Source of the DNA: Stutzerimonas stutzeri
GTDB lineage: Bacteria > Pseudomonadota > Gammaproteobacteria > Pseudomonadales > Pseudomonadaceae
Assembly (NCBI GenBank): GCA_002387205.1
Contig: DGLA01000010.1
Coordinates: 438-64,437 of the forward strand
Direction: 5' to 3'
Length of the DNA: 64,000 bases
Translations under genes and position numbers: made by a program
The notes under the pieces: model-generated
The model's database searches: none
Told to the model about the DNA's origin: nothing
Seen by the model: only the letters and a program-made list of their open reading frames with translations
Part shown: piece after piece, positions 56,245 to 64,000 of the stretch
Position numbering within the stretch: position 1 is the stretch's first letter
How the letters are laid out: each line of letters opens with the position of its first letter

Positions 56245-57476
56245 TGATGGTCTCGCTGCAAAGGAGCTGGGCTGGGCTCGAGGGGCTCCGGGTCGAGCAG
56301 CTGCAGCTTCGGGCGATGGGCTGGAAACAGGCCGACCATTTGGGGGAAGTGCCGCAGAAAGTGAAAGATCAGAAATGCCAGCGGTGCGCGCCACCAGTAG
56401 CCGCGGATGATGCGTTCCAGGGGAATGCGCCGGCAATGCTCCTGCAGGAGCTGGTCGAGTTTCTCGTGCAGGTGGCGGTTGAACACATGATCACGAATGA
56501 TCAGGTTTGCCTCCAGGTTCAGCGACAGGCTGAGCGGATCGAGATTGCTCGAGCCGACCGTGGACCATTCGTAGTCGGCCAGCGCAACCTTCCCGTGCAA
56601 GGGCCGCCGGCAATATTCGTAGATCTCGACGCCGTCGCTCATCAGGTAGTTGTAGAGCATCCGCGCGCCGAACTTGGCGATCGGCATGTCCGGTTCTCCC
56701 TGCAGGATCAACCGGACCCGCACACCACGACGCGCAGCGTTGCGAATCTCGCGCAGCACCCGGTAGCCGGGAAAGAAATAGGCGTTGGCGATCAGCAGCC
56801 GTGAACGGGCATCACGAATGGCCTGCAGGTAGTGCTGCTCGATATCGGTGCGGTGATCATTGTTGTCGCGCGTGACAAATAACGCCCGCGCCTCGCCGCG
56901 GCTGACCCCGGCATAGCCGTTGCTCTGAGTACGCACGCGACGGTGCCACCAGCGACGGTTCTTGTGTGCCGGTGCGATGGCGCTCAGGGCGAAACGGTGG
57001 ATGTCGTGCACCACCGGGCCTTCCACCTGCATGGCGTAGTCCTGCTTGGCTTGTGGACCGAAATCGCCGAGATGGTCGGCTGAGAAATTGATGCCGCCAA
57101 TGAAGGCGAGGTCGCCGTCGATGACCACGATCTTGCGATGCATGCGGCGAAACACGTTGACTCGCTTGCCCAGCAGCCGCTTGCCTGGATCGAATACATG
57201 GATGCGAACACCCGCCTGGGTCATGGCTGCGGCAAACTCGCCGTCCAGATCGGCCGAGCCGTAGCCGTCGACCGTGATGTCGATGGCGACGCCACGTTCC
57301 GCAGCCTGGATGAGCACCTGCTGCAGCTCTGTACCGACCTTGTCCTTGAAGAAGATGAAGGTTTCCAGCAGTACTTCCTTTTTTGCCGCCGCGATGGCCG
57401 CAAACACAGCCGGAAAGAATTCCTCTCCGTTTTCCAGCAACTGAAGGCGATTTCCGTCTCTCCAGTGAAAATTCAT
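56241..57476 (-). CDS. clsB: Cardiolipin synthase, phospholipase D superfamily (ClsB-like)
   Basis: A 411-residue PLD-superfamily enzyme making cardiolipin or phosphatidylglycerol. Two HKD motifs are intact: MHRKIVVIDGDLAFIGGINF and LHGKVALADYEWSTVGSSN. There is no N-terminal membrane pair, as in ClsB and unlike ClsA. The ATG at 57476 overlaps the preceding gene's stop (ATGA) and has GGAG upstream. The clsB-ybhP-ybhN order is the same as in E. coli, supporting a joint role in membrane-lipid handling. Confidence 0.88.
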   Translation of the reverse strand: MNFHWRDGNRLQLLENGEEFFPAVFAAIAAAKKEVLLETFIFFKDKVGTELQQVLIQAAERGVAIDITVDGYGSADLDGEFAAAMTQAGVRIHVFDPGKRLLGKRVNVFRRMHRKIVVIDGDLAFIGGINFSADHLGDFGPQAKQDYAMQVEGPVVHDIHRFALSAIAPAHKNRRWWHRRVRTQSNGYAGVSRGEARALFVTRDNNDHRTDIEQHYLQAIRDARSRLLIANAYFFPGYRVLREIRNAARRGVRVRLILQGEPDMPIAKFGARMLYNYLMSDGVEIYEYCRRPLHGKVALADYEWSTVGSSNLDPLSLSLNLEANLIIRDHVFNRHLHEKLDQLLQEHCRRIPLERIIRGYWWRAPLAFLIFHFLRHFPQMVGLFPAHRPKLQLLDPEPLEPSPAPLQRDHQ

Positions 57477-58276
57477 AGGTGTATCTCCACCGCCAAGGGC
57501 AGATGATCGGACAAGTGCGTCCAGGGTTTGTTGCCGAGTATTCGCGCCTTGTGGCTCGTGGCATTGCGTACGTAGATGCGGTCGAGCCGCAGCATTGGCC
57601 AGCGCGCCGGAAACGTCTTGGCGACCTTGCCCTGGGACACGGCGAACACCTCGTGCATGCCTGCGCAACGATCCAGTACCTGAGCGCCTTTGAGGCGCCA
57701 GTCATTGAAATCGCCGGCCACCACAACCGGGGCGTCCTGGGGCAGGGAATCGAGCAGTTCGCAGAGCAACCCCAGCTGTTGCTGACGATGGGCCTCACGC
57801 AAACCGAGGTGAACGCAGATGGCATGGAACCCATCGTGCCCAGGAACCTGCAGCACGCTGTGCAGCAGACCCCGTCGCTCAGGCCCGGCAATCGAGATGT
57901 CCAGGTTCTCGAAACGGGTGATTGGGAATTTCGACAGCAGGGCGTTGCCATGGTCGCCATCGGGATAGACCGCGTTGCGGCCATAGGCAAAGTCTGTCCA
58001 GATGCTGTCGGCGAGAAATTCGTACTGGGACATCTTGGGCCAGTCCTGGAAGCGCAGCGCATGCTTCTCGTGGGTGCCCAGCACTTCCTGGAGGAAAACC
58101 ACATCCGCCGAAACCGCCCGCACCGCCTCGCGCAGCTCGGGCAGGATGAAGCGTCGGTTGAGTGCGGTGAAGCCCTTGTGCGTGTTGACCGTCAGAACAC
58201 GGACGGTATTTACCGCCGTGGACATGTGGGCATCCAGGTCACTGCTGTCGAGTGGATGGTTCTTGTCCAGATTCAC
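57473..58276 (-). CDS. Endonuclease/exonuclease/phosphatase family protein (YbhP-like), GTG start
   Basis: A 267-residue EEP-fold metal-dependent phosphodiesterase. The fold's motifs are visible: VNTHKGF near the N-terminus, VVFLQEVLGTHEKHA, the VVAGDFNDW core and the terminal HLSDHLPLAVEIHL. It lacks secretion signals. Phospholipid-linked rather than DNA substrates are suggested by its constant pairing with clsB. The GTG start at 58276 overlaps the upstream stop (GTGA); Met18 (MSTAVNTVRV) is an alternative start. Confidence 0.85.
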   Translation of the reverse strand: MNLDKNHPLDSSDLDAHMSTAVNTVRVLTVNTHKGFTALNRRFILPELREAVRAVSADVVFLQEVLGTHEKHALRFQDWPKMSQYEFLADSIWTDFAYGRNAVYPDGDHGNALLSKFPITRFENLDISIAGPERRGLLHSVLQVPGHDGFHAICVHLGLREAHRQQQLGLLCELLDSLPQDAPVVVAGDFNDWRLKGAQVLDRCAGMHEVFAVSQGKVAKTFPARWPMLRLDRIYVRNATSHKARILGNKPWTHLSDHLPLAVEIHL

Positions 58277-59190
58277 GCCAATGCTCCTTCAAGCTGGCCT
58301 GAAGTCGTCTCCAGGTCTTTGTCCAGCCCGAGCCGGCGCAGCAGCTGCCGCGCATCGTAGGGTGCCCGGACCTTTACATCGTTATCGAAATAGCAGTAAA
58401 CGGCGCGTTGCCTGCGCGCCGGCGGCTTGGTGTCGCTGATCAGATGCGCATCATCAGGCTGGCTGCCTTCGCTCCAAAGGCTGATGCGCTGGGCCCAGCT
58501 ATCCAGTGCTTCATCTGTGTAGCCGCTGGTGTAGAGCTGTTCGGCTCCGTGAAGGCGGATGTAGACGAAATCACTGGTGAGGTCTTCCCGATAGGGCCAC
58601 TTTCCGGCCGTATCAGCCACCACGAGCGCGACCTTGTACTTGCGTAGCAATGCCACGAATGCCGGATCGACAAAGCTCTCGTTACGGATTTCGACTGCAT
58701 GCCGAAGGGGACGTTTGCGATCGATCTGCAGGTGGCTGCGTCCCTCCATGCGTGCCTCGCAGCCCTTGGCCATCTCCAGTGCGGCCTGGGTGTCATGGGG
58801 CAGCAAGGCGAGAAAGGTTTCGAAGCGCTCGGGATCGAACTTGAAGGACGGCGGGAACTGCCAGAGCATCGGGCCAAGTTTTTCGTTCAGGGCCAATACA
58901 CCGGAAGCGAGAAAGTTGGCGATGGGCTTCTCGACGTCGCGCAGCCGCAGGACATGGGTGATGTAGCGCGGTGCTTTCACACTGAAGACGAAACCCTTGG
59001 GCGTCTCGTCATACCAGGCAGCATAGAGTTCAGGCTTTTGCAGCGAATAGAACGATCCGTTGATTTCGATGCTGCTCACAGCGCGCGAGGCGAACTTCAG
59101 CTCGTTTTTCTGAACGAGTCCCTTGGGGTAGAAGTCGCCTCGCCAGGGTACGTAGCGCCAGCCGGAAATGCCGATATGGATGGCTGCCAT
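58273..59190 (-). CDS. DUF72 family protein
   Basis: A 305-residue TIM-barrel protein of the DUF72 (YecE) family with no assigned reaction. The N-terminus AAIHIGISGWRYVPWRGDFY and the block SFYSLQKPELYAAWYDETP are diagnostic, and VEIRNESFVDPAFVALLRKY is in the centre. The ATG at 59190 has AGGAG 8 nt upstream. It is 16 bp after the alcohol dehydrogenase stop and overlaps the YbhP-like gene, so it belongs to the same transcript. A homologue sits in the equivalent place in the P. aeruginosa stress region, as I recall. Confidence 0.88.
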   Translation of the reverse strand: MAAIHIGISGWRYVPWRGDFYPKGLVQKNELKFASRAVSSIEINGSFYSLQKPELYAAWYDETPKGFVFSVKAPRYITHVLRLRDVEKPIANFLASGVLALNEKLGPMLWQFPPSFKFDPERFETFLALLPHDTQAALEMAKGCEARMEGRSHLQIDRKRPLRHAVEIRNESFVDPAFVALLRKYKVALVVADTAGKWPYREDLTSDFVYIRLHGAEQLYTSGYTDEALDSWAQRISLWSEGSQPDDAHLISDTKPPARRQRAVYCYFDNDVKVRAPYDARQLLRRLGLDKDLETTSGQLEGALA

Positions 59191-59206
59191 CGTTTTCTCC
59201 TGTGGC

Positions 59207-60472
59207 CTAGCGCGGGTTCTGCATGCTGGTCGGATCGCTGGCGGGGAAGGTGTCCGCGACCGCCTTGTCGATCGACGTTTCCTCCGAGCCATGCACGGCG
59301 GAGCCCTCGCGTTGAGGCTTCAACTCGACCTTCATCCAGCCCCCCTCCCGACGGTCGAACGCTTCGAACGCAGCAATCACATCGGTCATGGGCTTGACCT
59401 GGGTCAGAATCTTCGTCGGGTCGATGCGCCGCGCCTGGATCATTTCGATGAGTCGTGGAATGTATTTGCGGTGATGGCAGTTGCCCATGTTCATGGTGAT
59501 GTTCTTGTTCATCGCCATGCCGATGGGGAAGGTGGTGGCATCGGGCGGGTATACGCCGATGATCGAAAGGGTCCCGGCCTTCGCAAGGCATTGGACGCTC
59601 CACTCGAGAACCTGCGATGGCGCATCGCCTGGTTGCCACTTGGCGTTCTGATCGGCCTTCGCGCCATCGGCAGGCTTGCCACCGCAGCAACCATGTTCCG
59701 CATCGACGCCCACGGCATCGATCACCCGGTCGACGCCAATGCCGCCGGTCAGTCGCTTGAGCGTTTCGATCGGGTCTTCGCGATTGAAATCGATGATCTC
59801 GGCGCCCTGAGCCTGAGCCATGCGCAGGCGGTCGTCATACTGGTCGATGGCGAACACCCGGCCGGCACCCAGCAGCTTGGCGCTGGCGATGGCGAACTGA
59901 CCGACCGGGCCGCAGCCAAATACCGCAACGGTATCGCCAGCTTCGATCTCGGCCATCTCGGCACCGAAATAACCGGTTGGGAAGATATCCGAGAGCAGGA
60001 TTGCCTGGTCGTCGCTGATTTCCGGTGGCAGCTTTACCAGGCCGATGTTGGCAAACGGAATACGTGCCTTCTCTGCTTGCAGCCCATGAAACGGGCCGGT
60101 GGCAGCGGGGCCGCCAAAAAACGACGTCCCGGCTTCCTTGCCGTTGGGGTTGGCCACATCGCACTGGGCGAAATAGCCCGAACGGCAGTAGGAGCAGTTG
60201 CCGCAGGCGATGGTTGAAGGAATTACCACCCGGTCGCCTATCTGCAGGTTACGCACGTCATCGCCGAGTTCTTCGACGATACCGACCGCTTCATGGCCCA
60301 GGATGGTGCCGGGCTTCATGCCGCTGAAACTGCCGCGGACAAAGTGCAGGTCCGTGCCGCAGATAGCGGATGCGGTAATGCGCACAATGGCGTCGGTCGG
60401 GGCTTCGATACGGGGGTCAGCGACGTCTTCGAGGCGTATATCGCCGACGTCGTGATAGACAACAGCTTTCAT
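59207..60472 (-). CDS. Zinc-dependent alcohol dehydrogenase with C-terminal FPASDP tail
   Basis: A 421-residue medium-chain dehydrogenase resembling the glutathione-independent formaldehyde dehydrogenase group. The catalytic zinc Cys-His pair is in SAICGTDLHFVRG and GHEAVG, the structural zinc knuckle is CGNCSYCRSGYFAQC, and the Rossmann motif is VAVFGCGPVGQFAIA. A Cys-rich insert (GCCGGKPADGAKADQNAKW) lies near residue 260. The last 35 residues form an extension ending DTFPASDPTSMQNPR, absent from most family members. It is the first gene of a five-gene minus-strand run. The start at 60472 has GGAG upstream. Confidence 0.88.
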   Translation of the reverse strand: MKAVVYHDVGDIRLEDVADPRIEAPTDAIVRITASAICGTDLHFVRGSFSGMKPGTILGHEAVGIVEELGDDVRNLQIGDRVVIPSTIACGNCSYCRSGYFAQCDVANPNGKEAGTSFFGGPAATGPFHGLQAEKARIPFANIGLVKLPPEISDDQAILLSDIFPTGYFGAEMAEIEAGDTVAVFGCGPVGQFAIASAKLLGAGRVFAIDQYDDRLRMAQAQGAEIIDFNREDPIETLKRLTGGIGVDRVIDAVGVDAEHGCCGGKPADGAKADQNAKWQPGDAPSQVLEWSVQCLAKAGTLSIIGVYPPDATTFPIGMAMNKNITMNMGNCHHRKYIPRLIEMIQARRIDPTKILTQVKPMTDVIAAFEAFDRREGGWMKVELKPQREGSAVHGSEETSIDKAVADTFPASDPTSMQNPR

Positions 60473-60821
60473 GGCGTCTCCATAAACGGTGCGATCGCGC
60501 CTGGTCTGGCTTCGATCGGTCTGAATGGTGGGTGACATCCTGCAGACGACAGCGCTCTAGAGCGCCACCGGGAAATCCTGCAATCACGCTCGGCCGCCTC
60601 CGGTGGAGCAAGCCACATGCGCAACATGCACCTTCATTGGGACTGATAGCGGCTTGCCCGGTTCATCTTTTTTAGCGCGCGTCGTGGGCGGAGCTGCTCA
60701 TCGAGGGCGCCGGGCGTCGGTGCGCCTGGCCCGTTATGACCGGAACGGTCGATGCGTTTCGCTTGACCGTAGACCACGAGCTCTGGTCCATACTGGAACC
60801 CCGAACCGCGAGAACCTGAAC
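60473..60821. other. Divergent intergenic region with a 14-bp palindrome
   Basis: 349 bp with no supported gene between the alcohol dehydrogenase and the dioxygenase remnant. It carries a perfect palindrome, GCGCTCTAGAGCGC (60552-60565), about 80 bp upstream of the dehydrogenase start, which could be an operator. Frames running into it from 60603 have no family resemblance before codon 74. Confidence 0.5.
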
Positions 60822-61653
60822 ATGACCGTCAACGAGCAATGCCCAAACGTCACGGAGCCGATGCCTACCCTGTTCGTCCCCCACGGCGCAGGGCCCTGCT
60901 TTTTCATGGAATGGAACCCGGCTGATGCCTGGACACCAATGGCGAACTTCCTTGAGCACATCGCTGGAGCGCCTGCCCCGGAGGCCAGCCGCCATCGTGC
61001 TGATATCCGGGCATTGGCTCGAGGAGACGGTCCGGGTCACCGCAGCGGCAAGGCCTGGACTGATATACGACTACTCAGGCTTTCCCGCCCACACCTATGA
61101 GCTGACCTATCCGGCCTCGGGTGACCCGCTATTGGCAGCGCGAATCGTCGACCTGCTGGGTCGTTCTGGCATTGCCGCGGCACAGGACCCGGCACGCGGC
61201 TACGATCACGGTGTGTTCATCCCGCTGAAACTGATGTTTCCCGGCGCTGAGGTACCGGTGGTGCAGCTGTCCCTGCGCAGCGATCTCGATGCACAGGCCC
61301 ATCTGGACATCGGCCACGCCTTGGCGCCGCTGCGTGACGAGGGGGTACTGATCGTTGGCAGTGGCATGAGTTTTCACAACATGCGCGGCTATGGTGATGC
61401 GCGTTTTGCACCCATTTCCGATGAGTTCGATCGATGGTTGGAAGAGGCCGTCAGCGCAAGGCCCGCAGAACGGGAGCTTGCCCTGCGACATTGGGCGCAG
61501 GCACCTTGCGCAAGGCTCTGCCACCCGCCGGGTGCCGAAGAGCATCTGTTGCCGCTGCTGGTTGCAGCCGGGGCAGGCGCGAGCAGCACGGGACAGAAGA
61601 TATTTACCGATAACGTCATGCAGACCACACTATCTGCATTCCAGTTTGGCTAA
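60822..61653 (+). pseudogene. Class III extradiol (DODA/YgiD-type) dioxygenase, frameshifted
   Basis: The product is split between two frames. The first part (60822 onward; MPTLFVPHGAGPCFF) gives the N-terminal metal-binding His region. From about 60958-60985 the homology moves to the next frame (LPRRPAAIVLISGHWLEE), which runs to 61653 with YDHGVFIPLKLMFP, SGMSFHNMRGY and the terminal TLSAFQFG. A +1 base in this interval explains the break. Known relatives are about 260-residue 4,5-DOPA or aromatic-ring extradiol dioxygenases. Either the gene is inactivated or the base is a sequencing error; the rest is unbroken, which argues for a recent event. Confidence 0.8.
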
Positions 61654-61676
61654 ACCCACCATCACCGAGGGACGCG

Positions 61677-61958
61677 ATGTTTGAATCCACTGCGCTGATC
61701 GAAACGACCGATCCAAGCCGACTGATCCGCCGGCTGTGCAAACACTGGAGTCACAAGTTCGAAGTGCATTACGACGACCAGCAGGGGCAAATCGTCCTGG
61801 GAGACACTCACTGTACGCTCACCGCAGGAGAGGGCAGCCTGACGACGCGCCTGCAGACCGAAAACGAGGCAACGCTGGAACAAATGGAAACGGTAGTGGC
61901 CGATCACCTGCAGCGCATGGCAGGCGATGAGGCCTTCACCTTCGTTTGGCAGCGCTGA
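61677..61958 (+). CDS. DUF2218 family protein
   Basis: A 93-residue cytoplasmic protein of the DUF2218 family with no known function. The conserved core includes RLIRRLCKHWSHKFEV and a C-terminal HLQRMAGDEAFTFVWQR. GAGGGACG lies just before the ATG. It follows the dioxygenase remnant by 23 bp and may be co-transcribed with it. DUF2218 genes are often found near siderophore or oxidoreductase genes; the role is unknown. Confidence 0.85.
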   Translation: MFESTALIETTDPSRLIRRLCKHWSHKFEVHYDDQQGQIVLGDTHCTLTAGEGSLTTRLQTENEATLEQMETVVADHLQRMAGDEAFTFVWQR

Positions 61959-61972
61959 CCGCGTGGTTGCAA

Positions 61973-62827
61973 TCAGTCGTTATTGGCAAAATTAGGCAGC
62001 GCGCTGACCGGTCGTGAAAAGCGGAAAGGAACCGACAGTAGCTCGTCGCCAAAATGCTTCTGTACGACGAAGTGCAGATGTGGCCCGGTACTACGCCCGG
62101 TGTTGCCTGATTTGCCCAGCAGTGTGCCTGCCTTTACCTGCTGGCCAGGTTTGACCGCCACCGAACCACGCTGCAGGTGCAGGTAGGCGCTATGGGTGCC
62201 GTCATCATGCAGTATGCGGACGAAGTTGCCGGCAGGGTCGGGTAGACGACCGCCCTGGTTGTTGCGCACCTTGAGCACGGTTCCAGCACGGGCCGCGATG
62301 ATCGGAGTGCCGACCGGCATTGCCACGTCAACGGCGTAGCGGCCCTTGGGCGAGTTATGGCTGAAGTCGCCACCGGCCCCCTGGGAAATGCGGAACGGAC
62401 CGCCTTTCCATGGCAGTTCATAGGCATGCCCGGCGACGGAGCCCTTCCTGCCCGGTTCCGGCGTGTAGACCAGCGAATAGCTGAACGCGTGCTGATAGAT
62501 CAGCGGATAGCCGGCTTGCCGCTTGCGCAGCGTAGCCAGGCGCAGGCGCGTGCGTGGCGGGACGGTCTTGCGAACGACACCCTTGCCCACGCCGGAGACG
62601 TTGACCATGTGCGTCAGCCGCAGCACCGCTTCGACCGGTACGTCGGTATCGTTACGGACGTCCATGGCCTTGCCGTTACCCTCAGCGTTGATGAATAGCC
62701 GAACGGTACCGGGTTTGGTGCGGGGAAGCGTCGCATTGGTGATGGTTCCGCCGGCTAGTGAGGGCAGGGAAATGGCGAAACCTGAGATCAGCAGAAAAAA
62801 AAGAACTAATAAACGTGTCGAAAGCAT
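61973..62827 (-). CDS. M23-family (LytM-type) metallopeptidase
   Basis: A 284-residue secreted peptidase with a signal peptide (about 1-25, FFLLISGFAISLPSLAG). The C-terminal M23 domain (about 145-265) has the zinc-site pattern HNSPKGRYAVDVAMPVGTPI and GRSTGPHLHFVVQ, so it should be catalytically competent against peptidoglycan cross-links. An N-terminal beta-domain of about 120 residues, with no named family that I recognise, precedes it. The gene is convergent with the DUF2218 gene, 14 bp apart, and has its own promoter region to the right. Confidence 0.9.
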   Translation of the reverse strand: MLSTRLLVLFFLLISGFAISLPSLAGGTITNATLPRTKPGTVRLFINAEGNGKAMDVRNDTDVPVEAVLRLTHMVNVSGVGKGVVRKTVPPRTRLRLATLRKRQAGYPLIYQHAFSYSLVYTPEPGRKGSVAGHAYELPWKGGPFRISQGAGGDFSHNSPKGRYAVDVAMPVGTPIIAARAGTVLKVRNNQGGRLPDPAGNFVRILHDDGTHSAYLHLQRGSVAVKPGQQVKAGTLLGKSGNTGRSTGPHLHFVVQKHFGDELLSVPFRFSRPVSALPNFANND

Positions 62828-62998
62828 GGGTGTGATCCATCACGGAAGGGACAACCTGCCGGCGGCTGGCAGGAACAATTCCGTAGGTTCAGGAGCGCCG
62901 CGATGAGGGTTGGGACTAGGGGGGAGATGCAGGGTTCACTACCGCACGTCGAGATCAAGCGAACGGTTGAGTGCCGTGTAATGAAGATGTAGGAATCG

Positions 62999-63026
62999 AC
63001 AAGGCCCCGGCATGGCGGGGCCTTGT
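62999..63026. terminator. Strong hairpin downstream of glgX
   Basis: A perfect 11-bp stem (ACAAGGCCCCG / CGGGGCCTTGT) with a 6-nt loop lies 49 nt beyond the glgX stop, on the leftward-transcribed side. It fits an intrinsic terminator for the glgX transcript. Confidence 0.75.
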
Positions 63027-63074
63027 GACCTACGGCAGACGCCGTCAGCTCAACGGCAATGCTTGAGCTTCAGC

Positions 63075-64000
63075 TCACTCCTCTTCCTTGATCAGCTCGA
63101 ACAACAGCAGCGAGCGACCGGTCAGCGCGTATTCGTTGTTGAAATCAAAGCGCTCTGCCCGTGCATTGGGGTTGTTGGTGTCGATCAGGCGGTTCCAGTA
63201 GATCCCTTGGGGAACCTCGGGCAAGGTGAAATTGACCACGTCGTGATGGGCGTTGACGATGAGCAGCAGGGTGGCATCCGAGCCGGTCCTGCGTATGCCG
63301 GTGGGTTGTGCCCGGCCGTCAAGCAACATGCCCATGCAGCGGTTGTTGCCGTCCTCCCAATGCTCGACGGTCATCTCCTCGGCATGGGGCGCCAGCCAGG
63401 TGACATCCTTGACGCCCAGCTCTTCGTTATAGGCGCCGACCAGGAACCGCCCGCGACGCAGCATGGGGTAGCGCTGGCGCAAGCGGATCAGCTTGCGGAC
63501 AAAGGCCTGCAGCGTGCGGCCATCATCAGAGATGTCCCAGTTCACCCAGCCGATTTCACTGTCCTGACAATAGGCATTGTTGTTGCCATGCTGGGTACGC
63601 GCGAATTCGTCGCCTGCGACGATCATCGGCGTGCCCTGGGAGAACAACAGAGTGCCGAAGAAATTGCGCATCTGGCGGAAACGCAGCTCATTGATTTCCG
63701 GATCGTCTGTCGGGCCCTCGACGCCATGGTTCCAGGAAATGTTGTTGCTGCTGCCGTCGCGGTTGTCTTCGTCGTTGTCCTCGTTGTGCTTGTCGTTGTA
63801 GGACACGAGGTCATTGAGGGTGAAACCGTCGTGCGCCGTGATGAAGTTCACCGAGCTGAACGGACGGCGGCCCCGTTGATTGAACAGATCGCCAGATCCG
63901 GTCAGGCGTGCCGCGAAGTCGGGAAGCTGATCGCCGTCACCTTTCCAGAAGGCGCGCACGGTATCGCGGTACTGGTCGTTCCATTCAGCCCAGCCGGGCG
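63075..64000 (-). CDS. glgX: Glycogen debranching enzyme GlgX (C-terminal part)
   Basis: The last ~308 residues of a GH13_11 isoamylase-type debranching enzyme; the start lies beyond the window. The frame runs off the right edge through PGWAEWNDQYRDTVRAFWKG, a hallmark of GlgX, so the internal GTG at 63957-63959 is not the start. The transition-state Asp is in FITAHDGFTLNDLVSYNDKH. It removes branches trimmed by phosphorylase. It completes the glucan genes glgE, treS-mak and glgB to the left; treY/treZ are expected beyond the edge in pseudomonads. Confidence 0.95.
   Translation of the reverse strand, partial: PGWAEWNDQYRDTVRAFWKGDGDQLPDFAARLTGSGDLFNQRGRRPFSSVNFITAHDGFTLNDLVSYNDKHNEDNDEDNRDGSSNNISWNHGVEGPTDDPEINELRFRQMRNFFGTLLFSQGTPMIVAGDEFARTQHGNNNAYCQDSEIGWVNWDISDDGRTLQAFVRKLIRLRQRYPMLRRGRFLVGAYNEELGVKDVTWLAPHAEEMTVEHWEDGNNRCMGMLLDGRAQPTGIRRTGSDATLLLIVNAHHDVVNFTLPEVPQGIYWNRLIDTNNPNARAERFDFNNEYALTGRSLLLFELIKEEE

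Overview
The window is a GC-rich gammaproteobacterial chromosome segment. Its gene content and synteny point to Pseudomonas sensu lato, probably the P. stutzeri (Stutzerimonas) group. The evidence is an intact mexS-mexT-mexEF-oprN locus, a muxABC-opmB efflux operon with two RND pumps, a mannitol ABC/MtlR locus, and a GlgE/TreS/GlgB/GlgX block ordered as in the P. aeruginosa PA2150-PA2165 stress region. The genus is recognised from memory of these proteins, not from a search. The DNA is almost fully coding. I see no IS element, prophage, CRISPR array, rRNA or tRNA.

Layout. 0-4 kb, minus strand: polyol (mannitol-type) uptake, with fructokinase, AraC-type regulator, binding protein and a permease cut by the window edge. 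4-9 kb: a PstS-OmpA fusion lipid-free periplasmic protein, exonuclease III and a GNAT enzyme. 7-13 kb: tamA-tamB outer-membrane translocation pair. 13-18 kb: Na+/alanine symporter, thiol peroxidase, a COG4091-type dehydrogenase with a SAF domain, and a MurJ-like flippase. 18-27.5 kb: muxABC-opmB. 27.6-37.2 kb: an orphan TRAP binding protein, then oprN-mexF-mexE, mexT and the divergent mexS. 37.3-40.1 kb: an SDR, Ku and a stand-alone LigD-type polymerase domain (NHEJ). 40.3-45.9 kb: formate dehydrogenase fdoGHI-fdhE, whose large subunit has an in-frame UGA selenocysteine codon followed by a clear SECIS hairpin. 46.3-54 kb: glgE, treS-maltokinase fusion and glgB. 54.3 kb: a His-rich CDF metal exporter. 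55.2-60.5 kb, minus strand: a coupled five-gene run of zinc alcohol dehydrogenase, DUF72, EEP phosphodiesterase, cardiolipin synthase and a YbhN-like membrane protein. 60.8-62.8 kb: a frameshifted DODA-type dioxygenase, a DUF2218 protein and an M23 peptidase. The window ends inside glgX.

How the genes work together. TreS-Mak makes maltose-1-phosphate from trehalose, GlgE polymerises it, GlgB branches the glucan and GlgX debranches it. With Ku/polymerase, the SDR and the membrane-lipid genes this forms a stationary-phase or desiccation-type stress module. The formate dehydrogenase operon sits inside that module. The two efflux loci lie next to each other, with MexT as activator and MexS as the metabolic modulator of mexEF-oprN.

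No clearly undescribed system was found. The observations most worth checking are the PstS-OmpA fusion, the structured DNA elements in the muxB-muxC gap, before glgE and after glgB, the FPASDP tail on the alcohol dehydrogenase, and the frameshifted dioxygenase.
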